From contig CM043699.1 in assembly GCA_023935145.1 (NCBI GenBank), forward strand, positions 72,077,638-72,141,637: a stretch of 64,000 bases of DNA. Reading direction: 5' to 3'. Below are positions 45,001 through 57,672 of this stretch, one piece after another (positions within the stretch are counted from its first letter, which is position 1; the number at the start of each line of letters is the position of its first letter). This DNA is from Bretschneidera sinensis. Taxonomy: Eukaryota > Streptophyta > Magnoliopsida > Brassicales > Akaniaceae. Below the pieces are notes generated by a model that saw only the letters and a program-made list of their open reading frames with translations, had not been told where the DNA came from and ran no database searches. The position numbers and the translations under genes were made by a program.

Positions 45001-46896
45001 TTAGTAATCGTGCCCAGTTAAGTGCTTCACCTTCTTATCAATAAATTGGAGTGAAAAATGATCATTCCTTGTGGTAGCATTCAACTTACGGTAGTTTATA
45101 CTCACTCTCCATCCTGACTGCACACGAGTTGGAACCAACTCATCGTCTTTATTCATCACTACCGTCAATCCAACCCACTTTGGCATGACACGAATCGGGC
45201 TCACCCACTCGCTATCAAAGACTGGATAAATTATCCCTACATCCAACAGCTTTATCACTTCAGTCCTCACAACCTCTTGCATAGCTGGGTTGAGCCTTCT
45301 TTGTGGCTCCCTCAATGGCTTGGCATTCTCCTCCAAATGTAAGTTGTGCATCACCACCGAGGGGCTGATTCCCTTGATATCCTCAATAGCCCAGCCGATA
45401 ACTTCCTTGTGCTCTCTTAAAATGTCCACTAATTTCTCCTCTTGAGCCTCAACTAAATTAGAAGCTATAATCATAGGCAAAGAATCTGCTGGACCTAGGA
45501 ACTTATACTTAAGATTGTCCAGTAAAGGCTTAAGTTCCTTCTTGGGGGGTTCAGGTGATGTGGTCTCCTCTGTCTCACTATTCTTCTGAGGAGCAGACTC
45601 CAAAATAGAATTTGCTTGCTCAAACAACTTATCCAAATCCAAATCCTCTCCAAACTGAGCAAAGCATGCCTCAAGAGGGTCTTCAATGCTTGATTCACCC
45701 ATAGTCTCCTCCGTCTTACTGCTCTCCTGAGGAGCAGACTCTAAAATGGTATTTGCTTGCTCAAGTAACTTATCCAAATCCAGATCCTCTCCAAACTGAG
45801 CAAAGCATGCCTCCAGGGGGTCCTCAGTGCTTGATTCATCCACAGTCTCCTCAATAATCTCCTTTATCAAGCATACATTTCTCACTTCATCAAATTCCAG
45901 TGGTTGCTTAGTGATATCAAAGATATTCAACTCCATTGTCATATTTCCAAAGGAAATCTTCATCACCCCTGTCCTACAATTTATCAGGGCATTAGCTGTG
46001 GCTAAGAATGGTCGCCCTAGAATCACTGGTATCTGAATCCCTACATTCTGAACCGGCTCTGTGTCTAGCACAATAAAATCCACGGGGAAATAAAACTTAT
46101 CCACCTTTATCAAAACGTCCTCAACTACTCCCCGTGGTATTTTCACTGACCTGTCAGCCAATTGAAGGGTTGTGGATGGGGGCTTCAATTCTCCTAACCC
46201 TAACTGCAAATAGACTGAGTAGGGTAGAAGATTTACACTCGCTCCTAGATCAAATAGAGCCCTCTCAATCTGGCTGACTCCTATCATGCAAGAGATGGTA
46301 GGACACCCTGGGTCGTTATACTTGATCGGCATCTTGCACTGAAGGATTGAGCTAACTTGCTCGGTAAAAAATGCCTTCTTTGGGACCTTCATCCTCCTCT
46401 TGACAGTGATCAAGTCCTTTAAGAACTTGGCATATGACGACACTTACTGGATGGCGTCCAAAAGTGGGATATTGATTTGGACTTGCTTGAACACCTCCAG
46501 AATTTCCTCAAACTTCCCTCCTTTCTTGGGCGCTTGTAATCTCTCAGGGTAAGACGCTTTAGGTACAAACGACCTAGGAGGATCTTTAATAGTAGGTGTG
46601 GCTGTAGATGGCTCAGTATCTCTCTTCTCCTTGTTGCCACTTTCTTGCCCTTGCTGCATAGCAGGGTTCTCTTCCACTCGATTGTCAACTTGTCTCCTAG
46701 ACCTCAATGAAACAATTGATTACACTTGTTCCTACCCATGCGTAGGATTTGATGAATTTCCAATCACAAATTGTCCCTTCGGGTTGGGCACAGGTTGACT
46801 GGGGAACGTTCCCTTCTCTCTTTCACCCAAGTGACTTGCGATTTGCCCCATTTGAGTCTCTAGCTTGGCAATCGCTTGGGTGTTTACTACTGTTGC
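45001..46896 (-). pseudogene. gag end, protease and RT N-terminal part of E
   Basis: From the F insertion site, 46896-46444 holds the gag-protease link; a TAA near 46444 replaces a likely CAA. Then 46443-45001 is open for 480 codons: protease with LFDLGASVNLLPYSV, ILGRPFLATANALINC, an acidic 47-residue unit present twice (EDPLEACFAQFGEDLDLDKL), and the RT start (RLNPAMQEVVRTEVIKLLD, WVSPIRVMPK, SINYRKLNA). It stops right after GHDY, before the catalytic Asp motifs, at exactly the same place as in G. The shared end shows this is a family trait rather than a chance break. Confidence 0.9.
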
Positions 46897-46901
46897 ACTC
46901 C
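46897..46901. repeat. target-site duplication of F (ACTCC), left copy
   Basis: ACTCC at 46897-46901 and 54340-54344 flank F; the E gag frame continues across the joined site (SEVRS to SATVV). Confidence 0.92.
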
Positions 46902-48413
46902 TGATGAGAGTCATAAAATGCATCTTAACAATACTTAATTGTTAGCATTTTAGGGTTGATCTAGGTTTTAATTGCACTTTTATATGTTAACAACTCTAAA
47001 GTATCATTCTTGGATCATTGATCTACTTCGGTGCATTTTCAGGTACTTTAAGCTCAAAAGAGGAGGAAAATTTATCATTGCTTGAAGCACAAAGACTCGA
47101 GGTATACTGGAGTGAAGGAATAGTTCTGGAAGGACAAGATGGAGGGCTTAAAAGAGCAACAGCTACTGCCCGCATTGGAAAGGAGTTTCACTAAATTGCG
47201 AGAATTGCCCGTACAGATCAATCATTTTTGAAAATTAAACTGTATTGATAGAAGAAGAACCAAGAGATGAGCCATATATTCTTAGAAAGATCTGGAAGTC
47301 TATTTTCTGGAGAATTTTACGGTTCATCAAAAGGATTTTTCTAGAGAAAGTTATGGCAGTTTTAGTAGACAAAGGTTAGGCTGTGCTGGCTGTGCAAGAT
47401 TTCAGCGTGATTTTGGGCTTAAATCCCACATCCCACATCGGTTGGAAAACATATTTCTATATCCCACATCCCACATCAGATGGTAAACACATTGCACTCT
47501 TGGTATTTGCCTATATAAGACCCACTCCACTTTAGCTTTGAGATCAATCGGAGCTCCTCTGAAATCATCAGAGAGTGAATCCAAAGGGCCTTTAGGAGCA
47601 ATCCAGAGGGCTTTTAGGACGAATCCAAAGTATAATTTTGAAAGGCAAGCTGAGGAATCGCCGAAGCTTTTGCTACCAAGGAGGAGATTATCGTTGAGAG
47701 GCCGGAGGCAACTCAAGGAAGCATGAGCTCCATGGTCGGCTAGTCTCCAAGCAAGGCGAAGGGATGAATCCCTAGGTGTAGTTGTTCTTATTTTTCTTTA
47801 TTTGATTCGGTTGTAGTTGGATATTATTTTCGTTAAACATTGTTATGTTTTATTCTTAATTTAATTAGTAGATTTATTATTACTCCGGTGATTGCATGCT
47901 TCTTTTCCATATAAGTTCAGTCATGCTTTTCTTATGTGTACCTATTTGGGTGTGATTGAGTATGATAGATCTCTTTTATAGATTTTTCCATTGCTGTGGT
48001 ATTGTCATTTAGATATATCGTCGTATTTTGATAATTTATAAGTTAGGTCATGTGTGCTTGAAAGTAAAGGAGATTTCATAACAATTACATTAGGATTTAT
48101 AAATGTGCTTTAATTGAATATTTGCCGATTGCCTTTTTGGGATGTGAAACTTGCAATCGAGATAAAAACAACTGAACCAAGTTAGGATTAGGGCAACGAA
48201 CCTAGGGAGGATTTTCGAAACCTTTTCGTTTCTTTATTATATCCATCAATCATTCACATAATTTCTATAAAATAAACAATTCAGATTCTTTCAATCAATC
48301 TTTTATCGTTTGTGTTCAAGTTTACACCTTCTTCTGTAATTAACTTGTTTCCCTGTGAAATCGACACCCCAAAGCTGTACTTTAATAACCGTATTATGTT
48401 TTAGGCATAATCA
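46902..48413 (+). repeat. 5' LTR of F
   Basis: TGATGAGAGTCATAAAATG to TTAGGCATAATCA. Contains one copy of the CCATAACTTTCT-type module (about 47210-47400, seen here in sense as AGAGAAAGTTATGGCAG) and TATATAAG at 47512-47519. Confidence 0.94.
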
Positions 48414-48418
48414 AATTT

Positions 48419-48436
48419 TGGCACAGTTGCCGGGGA
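48419..48436 (+). other. primer-binding site of F, tRNA-Asp type
   Basis: TGGCACAGTTGCCGGGGA, two mismatches to the tRNA-Asp complement. The leader 48437-48624 is T-rich with no gene. Confidence 0.85.
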
Positions 48437-48624
48437 AACACTCTTAAGTACAAAGAAGATTGTCAACTTTTGACATGACGGTAGAAGAGTTGTAAATAGT
48501 TTTTCTTTTCAGCAACTGTAAAGGCAGTAACTTTGTTCCTTCTTTTAGCTTGCTGCATTAATTTTTTATTTTATTTGACTCTTTGTTTTTATATAGTATT
48601 TTTTTTATTATTTTGTTACCTCAC

Positions 48625-51103
48625 ATGCATAGACATAGAGACGTTGTGGGTAGATTTGGTTGAGGCCTGTGTTAGAGTCAGAATTTAATTCTTTTTCAAA
48701 TCCTTTATTTGACAATCCATCTAGTCCCGAAGAAATGAGTGAACACGAAGATCAACCCCCTAGGACACTTAAGGATTACTTGCACCCTAACCGTACAGCC
48801 ACACCATCGTGTATCATGTTCCCCCCTAATGTTCAACAACTTGATTTTAAGCCGAGCATGATCCAATTGCTACCAACTTTCCATGGGTTTGAGAATGAAA
48901 ACCCCTATATCCATATTAGGGAATTTGAGGAAGTAGTAGATGCTTTTCACAGTAGGGCTGATATGATAGACACCGTCAAACTTCAGTTTTTCCCTTTTTC
49001 ACTTAAGGAAAAAGCCAAGGCTTGGCTGTACTCGTTAAGACCTAGGTCTATAGGTAGTTGGGATGAGATGACCCTAGTTTTCTTCCAAAAACACTTCCCA
49101 ACCCATAATACCAACAACCTCAAGAGGCAAATCTTAAACTTTGCACAAAAGGAGAGTGAAACTTTATATCAAGTTTGGGAACGTTTTAAGGACCTTTTGA
49201 ATTCTTGTCCACACCATGGGTATAAGAGTTGGTGGGTAGTCAGCTATTTCTATGATGGACTCCTAAGTAGAAAAGGCAGTTCATAGAAATGATGTGCAAT
49301 GGGAATTTTCTTCAAAAAGATCCTGACCAAGCCATAGATTTCCTAAACGACCTATCAGAAAAAGCCTACACTTGGACTGAACCAAATGACATGGAAGGCA
49401 CTAAGAGAAATCAACCCGCTGGGATTTACCAACTTAAGGAAGAGGACAGCCTTAAAGCCCGTTTAGAGGTCTTAACTAAGGAAATTGAAGCCTTAAAAAC
49501 GAAGGATACTAGAACCCCTAAACCGGTTGCTAGGGTAGAATCCTATAAGCCTTGTTTCATGTGTAATGGAGTAGATCATTTACCTAAGGATTGTCCAGTT
49601 TATTTTGAGATGAAGGATGAGTGTAACGCTATAGGTATACCCTTTGGGAAACCACACTCACCCTACTCTAATACCTACAATCCCGGTTGGAAGAATCACC
49701 CTAATTTCAGTTGGAAATCTGATATATAACCCCCTGCCCAATCTAGTACCCAATGGCAACCGGAAGCAACCTCATTTAATGCACCTCAACAATATTTACC
49801 TTTGGAAGATATGTTTAAGTCATTTATGCAGGTACATGCCAAGAGTGTGGAAGATCAAGGAAAAATAAATCAACGGTTGTTAGAGGAACAACAAGCGATC
49901 AAAAAGGAACAAAAGGTAATAAAGAGTCAACTCACCAAGTTGACTAGTTTCTTGACGATTCAAGAACAAGGTCTGTTTCTTTCACAGCCACAACCTAATC
50001 CAAGGGGACAACATATGGCACAAACCTCCAATCCTGAAAATCAAAACAATAGAGAGGTTAATGCCATAATTACTCGCAACAGTAAGACAATTGATGGTCC
50101 CACTCTACCATCACACTGGATTCCTAATACCGTGAGCAACAAGGATAAAGCCCTCAAGGAACAAGAGGCCCGTGATGTATATCGCCCACCGGTGCCTTTC
50201 CCTCAAGCACTCCTTAAACCTAAGGAGATAAATACAACATTAAAATGTGAGATTCTTGAACAACTTCAGTATGTTAAAATTAATCTTCCTCTTCTTCATG
50301 TCATAAAACAGATTCCCAACTATGCTAAAGTCATCAAGGATCTATGCACACTCAAGAAGAAGCATAATGTGAAGAATACGACATTTTTAATGGAGTAACA
50401 AAGTGCTGTAATTAACAGCAAGACACCACCCAAATATAAAGATTCGGGCTGTCCAACGGTGGCTTGCCAAATTGGAAATAAACCTTGTGGCCAAGCATTG
50501 CTAGATTTTGGTGCTAGTGTGAACCTCATGCCATACTCCATACACTTGCAGCTCGGTCTAGGTGAGATCAAACCAACCTCCGTGGTACTTCAATTAGCGG
50601 ATAGATCGGTAAGAAAACCAAGAGGTATTGTAGAATATGTTTTGTTGCAAATTGATAATTTCTACTATCCTGTTGATTTTTTGGTTTTAGATACTGTTTC
50701 TACTATAAACATGGAGTCCAAAATTCCTTTGATACTTGGAAGACCATTCCTTGCCACCGCTAATGCCCTCATTAATTGTAGAAATGGCCTAATGACATTA
50801 TCACTTGGAAATAGGACTCTAGAGGTAAATGTTTTTCGAGTCCCATGGCGACCACATGAAGAGGATGAGTACATCAAAGATAATCCTAACTCTTCGAAAT
50901 TTATTCCTAATAATCTTGAGTTCAAAGATTCTTCAAATTATCCCCATGCCGTTAATGTTGTTGATGTTTTTGATAAGCCACAGGAATTTATTAAGACATC
51001 TTGCCAACCATGCTTTGAGAAGTTGCTTGAGAGAAGTCACATGGATGCGGGAATCAAATACCCTACTGCTAATAGTAAATGGGCATCATCAAAAACACTT
51101 TAG
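48625..51103 (+). pseudogene. gag-protease of F with a scrap of RT
   Basis: The start is unclear: ATG 48625 runs into a stop at once, and the long frame opens at 48660 without ATG, so a frameshift is likely. Gag domain 48800-49270 (FFPFSLKEKAKAWLYSL, FFQKHFPTHNT). A one-base deletion near 49280 shifts the frame. CCHC CFMCNGVDHLPKDCP lies at about 49555-49600. In-frame stops occur at about 49727 and 50396-50398. The protease reads LLDFGASVNLMPYS (about 50500-50540; DFG where relatives have DLG). After it only DAGIKYPTANSKWAS of RT remains, then a stop at 51103. Confidence 0.9.
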
Positions 51104-52827
51104 CCACATGTGGTGGACTTTAAGTATTCCTTACCATCGCCAAAGCATACAAGCACCAAATTTGGCAGTGAAGCAGTGGCTGGTGCATTCAACCTATGTT
51201 TTTCTAGAAGGGAATAAGAGTGTCTGGCTGAAGACATAAAACTTAGCACTCATGGGAGGCAACCCACAACATATCCTTTTATTTTTACTGTTTTTTATAT
51301 TTCTTTTTTCTCTTGTTTATTATTATTATCTTGCTATTTTCCAGTTTTACTTTCGCATTTCTTTTTTAGGGACAAAAATACGAAGCAGTTCAAATGGTGG
51401 AGCACAATTTTCAGCTTTTGTGCACCTTTCGCTACAAGGGGAGTTTCGTTTACTCTTTCTTTTACATTAAGGTCAATGCAATTTTTAAGTTGGGGGTGGA
51501 GGAAATGCATCTCTTTGTTTCCATTTTCTTTATTTCCATACATTTTTCTTTTTCCATTGAACTGTTTGGTGTCATTTTCCCTTTCTTTTTGTTTTAAGCA
51601 TGCTTTGTGGTTGCCTTGGAGTTAATTCACATGTCAATGATATAAACTTAATTGAGATAGCAGATAGCATTTAGAAGGAGTTAAATTTTGTTTCAGTTTG
51701 AAATTAATGTAAATATCAATCTTCATTTGGTTTGAGATTCTAGTTTGTGGTAAGATTGTATGATTAGTCTTAAACATTTAGAGAAATTTTATGTGTGATT
51801 GTTTTATGAATACTTTTGCAGTCTTGACAAGCTCTAGAACTTACTTGATAATCATTTGAGGTGAATTCCTAGGATGCACACTACTTAGGATATGATATAG
51901 GCCATTTTTGAACCGTTTGAGCCTTCTAAACTTACCATTGCTATATTTATCACTAGTCACCCATTTGAGCATTTTTCTTGAAAAGAAAAATTGAGCCTTT
52001 TTTCTTTCGATAAACCATTTACTTATCTTTATGAGCCTAAAAATATTTTATCCTCACCTTTCTTTTAAAAGAACTTAGTTATACACATTTGTTGAGAAGC
52101 ACTCAAGAGGAATAAGGATGAAAGTATGAAAAAAAAAATTACTACCATAGCCCAAATACATTAAAGGAGATAAGTTGGGGGTTGTGGAAAAGAAAAGAAA
52201 AAAAATGAAAAAGGAGGTGAATGGTTATGTGCCAAAAACTAAAAAAAAAAAAATTATGGCAAAGAAAGAAAAAAGAAAAAAAATGGTGATTTGTTAAAAG
52301 AAATGCTCGAAAAATGGTTGAAAGAGTTGGGTGTTGAAGTAAGGTTATCTAGTGCTTAAAGAGTTGTGTTCAAAACTAAGAGATTAAGTTCTTCTACTTG
52401 TTGAATCCTTCCCGTTCTTTCTTTACCTTTACCTTAGCCTAACGTTACAAGCTTATTAAAGACCTTTTGATCCAATGTAGCGTGATTTTTCTACAATAAT
52501 AGAGAGTGATTTGAAAAGTGAGCCTATGGAGCTTGTTTTTGTGATTGATGTCACGCAATTTATTATGTTTTTAGAGGCCAAGACTTATATTCATGAATCT
52601 TATGCATAAAATCATCCGGGTGTTTGGATTAATAGTTTGTGGTAAAATAGATGTTAAAAGTCAATAACGATTTTAAGATTGATATTTGGATTACTTTTGG
52701 ACTTAGGTGAAATTTAATGATTCTATGTGCTGTATTTTATGTGCAATTTTTGAGACAAAAAGTGAATTACTCTTGGTTCAACACTAGCATTGCTTTACTT
52801 TCGCTTGAATCGCTTGAATTGCTTTAC
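51104..52827 (+). other. 3' non-coding region of F
   Basis: No gene. Includes HVVDFKYSLPSP-like sequence (51108-51150) resembling the C-terminal end of the B protein, the conserved block (51222-51280), a diverged GGGACAA word (51369) and AAGTTGGGGGTGGAGG (about 51488-51503). The remainder is A-rich and T-rich spacer with runs of AAAGAAAAAA (52130-52290). Confidence 0.75.
51222..51280 (+). other. conserved post-coding block, F copy
   Basis: TCTGGCTGAAGACATAAAAC, then GCACTCATGGGAGGCAACCC, then CATATCCTTTT. The hairpin stem TGGG/CCCA is kept with loop AGGCAA (51253-51266). Confidence 0.85.
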
Positions 52828-54339
52828 TTATGAGAGTCATAAAATGCATCTTAACAGTACTTAATTGTTAGCATTTTAGGGTTGATCTAGGTTTTAATTG
52901 CACTTTTATACGTTAACAACTATAAAGTATCATTCTTAGGTCATTGATCTACTTTGGTGCATTTTCAGGTACTTTAAGCTCAAAAGAGGAGGAAAAGTTA
53001 TCATTGCTTGAAGCACAAAGACTCGAGGCATACTGGAGTTAAGGAATACTTCCGGAAGGACAAGATGGAGGGCTTAAAAGAGCAACAGCTGCTGCCCGCA
53101 TTAGAAAGGAGTTTCACTAAATTGTGAGAATTGCTCGTACAGCTCAATCATTTTTGAAAATTAAACTGTATTGATACAAGAAGAACCAGGAGATGATCAA
53201 TATATGCTTAGAAAGATCCGGAAGTCTATTTTCTGGAAAATTTTACGGTTTGTCAAAAGGATTTTTCTAGAGAAAGTTATGGCAGTTTTAGTAGACAAAG
53301 GTCAGGCTGTGCTGGCTGTGCGGGATTTCATCGTGATTTTGGGCTTAAATCCCACATCCCACATCGGTTGGAAAACACATTTCTATATCCTACATCCCAC
53401 ATCGGATGGGAAACATATTGCACTCTTGGTAATTGCCTATATAAGACCCACTCCACTTTAGCTTTGAGATCAATCGGAGCTCATCTGAAATCATCAGAGA
53501 GTGAATCCAAAGGGCCTTTAGGAGCAATCCAGAGGGCCTTTAGGACGAATCCGAAGTATAATTTTGGAGGGAAAGCTGAGGAATCGCCGAAGCTTTTGCT
53601 ACCAAGGAGGAGATGATTGTTAAGAGGCCGGAGGCAACTCAAGGAAGCATGAGCTCCATGGTCGGCTAGTCTCCAAGCAAGGCGAAGGGATGAATCCCTA
53701 GGTGTAGTTGTTCTTATTTTTCTTTATTTGATTCGGTTGTAGTTTGATATTATTTTTGTTAAACATTGTTATGTTTTATTCTTAATTTAATTAGTAGATT
53801 TATTATTACTCCGGTGATTGCATGCTTCTTTTCCATATAAGTTCAGTCATGCTTTTCTTATGTGTACCTGTTTGGGTGTGATTGAGTCCGGTAGATCTCT
53901 TTTATAGATTTGTCCATTGCTGCGGTATTGTCATTTAGATATTTCGTCGTCTCTTGATAATTTATAAGTTAGGTCATGTGTGCTTGAAAGTGAAGGAGAT
54001 TTCATAACAATTACATTAGGATTTATAAATGTGCTTTAATCGAATATTTGCCGATTGCCTGTTTGGGATGTGAAACTTGCAATCGAGATAAAAACAACTG
54101 AATCAAGTTAGGATTAGGGCAACGAACCTAGGGAGGATTTTCGGAAGCTTATCGTTTCTTTATTATATCCATCAATCATTCACACAATTTCTATAAAATA
54201 AACAATTCAGATTCTTTCAATCAATCTTTTATCGTTTGTGTTCAAGTTTACACCTTCTTCTGTAATTAACTTGTTTCCCTGTGGAATCGATACCCCAAAG
54301 CTGTACTACAATAACCGTGTTATGTTTTGGGCGTAATCA
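52828..54339 (+). repeat. 3' LTR of F
   Basis: Same length as the 5' copy and a few percent different by eye; the first dinucleotide is TT instead of TG. TATATAAG at 53438-53445. Confidence 0.92.
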
Positions 54340-54344
54340 ACTCC

Positions 54345-55078
54345 TTACTTCGCTAATGGATTGGCTGGTCATCTTCATGAACTCTTTAAGAGTGTCCTCC
54401 AATGACTGTGAAACCGACACTGGGGCTTGAGTGGGAGCTTGGTAAGCAGGTGATGGTGCTGGATGGACTGAGCGACCATGACTTGGAATTGGTGGAGGAA
54501 ATCCGGGAGGGTATTGATTGTGAGCATGATGAGGGACTCCTCCCTGATTCATTGGTTGGTTCTGCTTCCACAAAAAATAAGGGTGGTTCCGCCACCTTGG
54601 ATTGCAAGTCTCGGAGTAAGATCCATTTGAATGCCTCCGATAGTCATTCAAAGCATTCCCTTGTTTCATAGGATACTCGGCAAAAGCCAGCATTAATGGA
54701 CAATTCTGTGTTAAATGCATGGGACTAGCACATATGGAACAGCTATCAACATTGAATGTGTTGGCAGCATTGATGGACTGACCCACAGTGAGAGCGTCAA
54801 TCTTCTTGGTGAGAGCATCTAACTTTATCTTCAAGTCAGTATCCTCCTTAATCTCATAGATGCCTCCTTTCCTAGGAGCACGACTGGACTTGTCCCGACA
54901 GCTTGAAAAATCCCACTCCTGCGAGTTGTCGGATAACTTATCCAATGCCTTGTATGCTTCATCCCCCGTCAAACTTAAGAATGCCCCCCATTCATAGACT
55001 CGATCATGCTACGGTTGGGTTGAGTCAACCATTGGTAGAAGAACTGAACGAGTCTCCACTTCTCATATCCATGTGGAG
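54345..55078 (-). pseudogene. middle of gag of E
   Basis: Open 54972-54337 with FLSLTGDEAYKALDKLSDN, CCHC CSICASPMHLTQNCP (about 54725-54770) and a degenerate NPRWRNHPYFLW. Stops lie upstream near 55010-55060. Cut by G at 55079-55083 and by F at 54340-54344. Confidence 0.9.
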
Positions 55079-55083
55079 GGCAT
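55079..55083. repeat. target-site duplication of G (GGCAT), left copy
   Basis: GGCAT at 55079-55083 and 62399-62403 flank G exactly. Confidence 0.95.
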
Positions 55084-56348
55084 TGTTGTGAGTTTTAATT
55101 TACTCGCAAGCGCACGAGTCGTTTGCAGTATAGCGTTGTGCAAGTGCGAGGTCGAATCCACAGGGAATTGCGTTGTGAAAATATAATTTTTAATCTAAAC
55201 TAACTCTATCTTAACCTAGTTCCGAATTTCAGATGATATTACAAAATAAATTAAAACTAAACTAAGTTGATTAAAAAACTAATAAAAAAGGGCACTAAGG
55301 TTTCCGAATTCACCCCACCGAAGTTAAGCATACATGTTCTAAAAATATAGCCTATCAAAACATTCAATGAATCCAACTATAAGACAAAAAACAAAGAATA
55401 TCCCAACTAAACCAAAAGCACCCGATGTATCCGCTCTCAACAAATCACAAAGGGAATCCAATTTAATCAAAAAGCATTCAATGTATCCATCAGATGAAAC
55501 ACAAAGAAAATCCAACAGACAATTTAAACTCAATCAATTATAAGATTAACTCAAATAATTGACAGAACATTTATACTAAAAATTGTCAGATTTGTACAAG
55601 CAAATCTGAACTACTACGCCAAACAACGGCGGGGCTTCATCTTCAACCTTAGCTGAAGAGTCTAGCCACTCATAACTATAAAACTATAATAACAAGTGCT
55701 AAACATTTAAACTAAAAACAACTGAATATAAAGAAATAAATAAACAACTTTACATGGGAGAAATTCCACTCGCTGCCGGGCGGCGCTTCCCCTCGTGGTA
55801 GCAATGCCTTCGAGATCCACCAGAATGCTGGCGGAAGTCCACCGGTAAACACCAAAGTGGCTTAGGAATTGTCCCTTGGATTATGAAGCCAAATGGTGTT
55901 TATATAGGGGGAGACTCGGAGTAAAACAGGTTGCAGAAACGATGTGGGATACAGGCCCGTGTGCGCTCGATCGCAGTGTGGTGTGATCGATCGCAGGTAC
56001 GATCGATCGCATGTCTTGTGCGCACGATCTCATGTGCGCTCGATCGCATGTCTGCTGCGATCGATCGCAAATGCACTGAACTTCAATTATTTCGATGTGG
56101 GATGTTGATCATGCGCTCGTTCAAAGGCAGGTGCGCTCGAGCGCTGGTGTGCTCGATCGCATATCTGTTGCGATCGAGCGCAATGTCTCCAGAAGCTTCA
56201 AATCAACCTGAAATGCTGCACTTTCTCCACAAAGCTGTAAAAACACACAAAACACAAGAAAAACGTAAAATAAAGTAAAATAATACTAACTAAGAGCATA
56301 ACAAATATAAGTTAAGGGTCTAAAATATGCAATATTTAAGACTCATCA
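55084..56348 (-). repeat. 3' LTR of G
   Basis: 1265 bp, starting TGTTGTGAGTTTTAATTTAC on the + strand and ending AAGACTCATCA. TATATAAA in reverse at 55899-55906. Confidence 0.95.
55962..56182 (-). promoter_or_regulatory. palindrome motif array in U3 of G 3' LTR
   Basis: About ten copies related to TGCGATCGAGCGCA or its complement, including perfect ones at 55962-55975 and 56169-56182. They lie 55-280 bp upstream of the TATA box in element orientation. The same array is at 62012-62232 in the 5' LTR, with a few C/T and G/A differences inside the motifs. Confidence 0.55.
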
Positions 56349-56388
56349 AATACCCCAAAACTTATATTTTGCTAGTCCCTTAGCAAAA
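56349..56388 (-). other. hairpin and polypurine tract of G
   Basis: In reverse: TTTTGCTA, loop AGGGAC, TAGCAAAA (56388 down to 56367), then AAGTTTTGGGG (56363 down to 56353), next to the LTR. One G of the usual tract is replaced by T. Confidence 0.88.
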
Positions 56389-56720
56389 CAAAATAAAAGA
56401 CTCAATGAAAAACAAAGAACATAAAGATAAAGTCATCACTCATGGTATCCAAAAATTTAAGGAGCACACATCACCATCATATTCATTCATAAGCAAGCTT
56501 AAAAAGGTAAACCCATCTTCGCAATGAATAGAAATGTTAAAATCTAATTACTTACAAAAGGCAGGATAAGGCATCACAAGCTTGAATCAGTGTAAGGTGA
56601 ATTAGCATATAAAAATGAAGCTTCCAAGTAACTCTAATGTGTAAGGTCTCCATGTCTCAAGATTCACCGAATTTCCCATCAAAAATGAACGAAAAGGCAT
56701 AGTTTTTATTTTATTCACTC

Positions 56721-56757
<37 letters not shown>

Positions 56758-57672
56758 GGCACGGCTATGCTTAGTTCCCTTGAGCTTTCTAATTGACCCA
56801 TGTAGCGAGTGTTAAGTCAATGACTCCCAAACCAGATGGTTTTAGGGCATTAGGTGTAAAGACACCCCTAAGGACTTACTAACTCGAGTCAAAAAGGCTA
56901 CGAAATTAAACCGACCTTAATATTACCAAGCAAAATTTCACCTTTTGATGTGAACACTCACTGCTTACTGAGGCAAGAGGTCCAGTTACTCAGCGAAAAG
57001 TTTATTGATAAATTATTATTATTATTATTATTATTATTTTTTTTTTTTTTATATTTTCCTATGCCCAAGAGTTCATCCAACAAGTCATCCAGTTTCAGTT
57101 AAGATAAGGAAAAATACACATTAAAATCACGTGTCATACCTCACATAATTTGTGCTAATGTGCTCGTGTGAGATTAGAACAAACATGTGAATTCTCAAAA
57201 TGCCTAAAGTAAGTAACTAAATTTTAAAAATTTATCACCAGATCATGTGTTCAAAATGTTAAGCTCACCAATGACATCACATCACAGAAAATGTTTAGAT
57301 CAACTAAAATTTCACGATAACATGAGCATGCATTTATCTCTATGACGAAAAGACAACAAATTAGGACAAAGTGTGTGATGTGTCTCCCATACCCCCAAAC
57401 TTAAATTACACATTGACCCCAATGTGTGACTAATATGGAAAGAGCTGACCTGAGATATAGAGAACTATCTGGACTGGTATGGCTCATAGCATACCCCCAA
57501 ACTTGAACTGAAGTACGCTTTGTCCTTGAAAAATAAAAACTGGAAAACAAAAAAAATACTGGAAACAAACATTAATCATAAAAGCGCAAAATAATAAATA
57601 AACAAAAGAAAAGATAAGCTGTGGGGTGCCTCCCATGAGCGCTAAGTTTAACGTCTTCAGCCAGACCCAACA
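56389..57672 (-). other. 3' non-coding region of G
   Basis: No gene. Contains ATT microsatellites (56727-56755 and 57008-57040), the stem-loop block (about 56770-57005), the second cassette (tract 57392-57402, hairpin 57409-57426 with loop GGGT and intact stem), a third tract near 57495, and the conserved block 57611-57664. Confidence 0.78.

Larger units (their letters stand above)
46902..54339 (+). mobile_element. Athila-like element F (gag-protease type)
   Basis: LTRs 46902-48413 and 52828-54339 (1512 bp each), primer site 48419-48436, gag-protease pseudogene to 51103, conserved block 51222-51280, and ACTCC duplication. It diverges more from B, E and G than they do from each other. No standard polypurine tract lies next to its 3' LTR. 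Confidence 0.92.

Noticed and set aside
51252..51597. Short frames rich in Phe and Leu, possible small membrane proteins
   Set aside because: They arise from T-rich spacer of F and are not kept in related elements.
55962..56182. Regularly repeated palindromes, thought of as a CRISPR-like array
   Set aside because: Units are short, on both strands, unevenly spaced, without unique spacers, and lie in plant LTRs.
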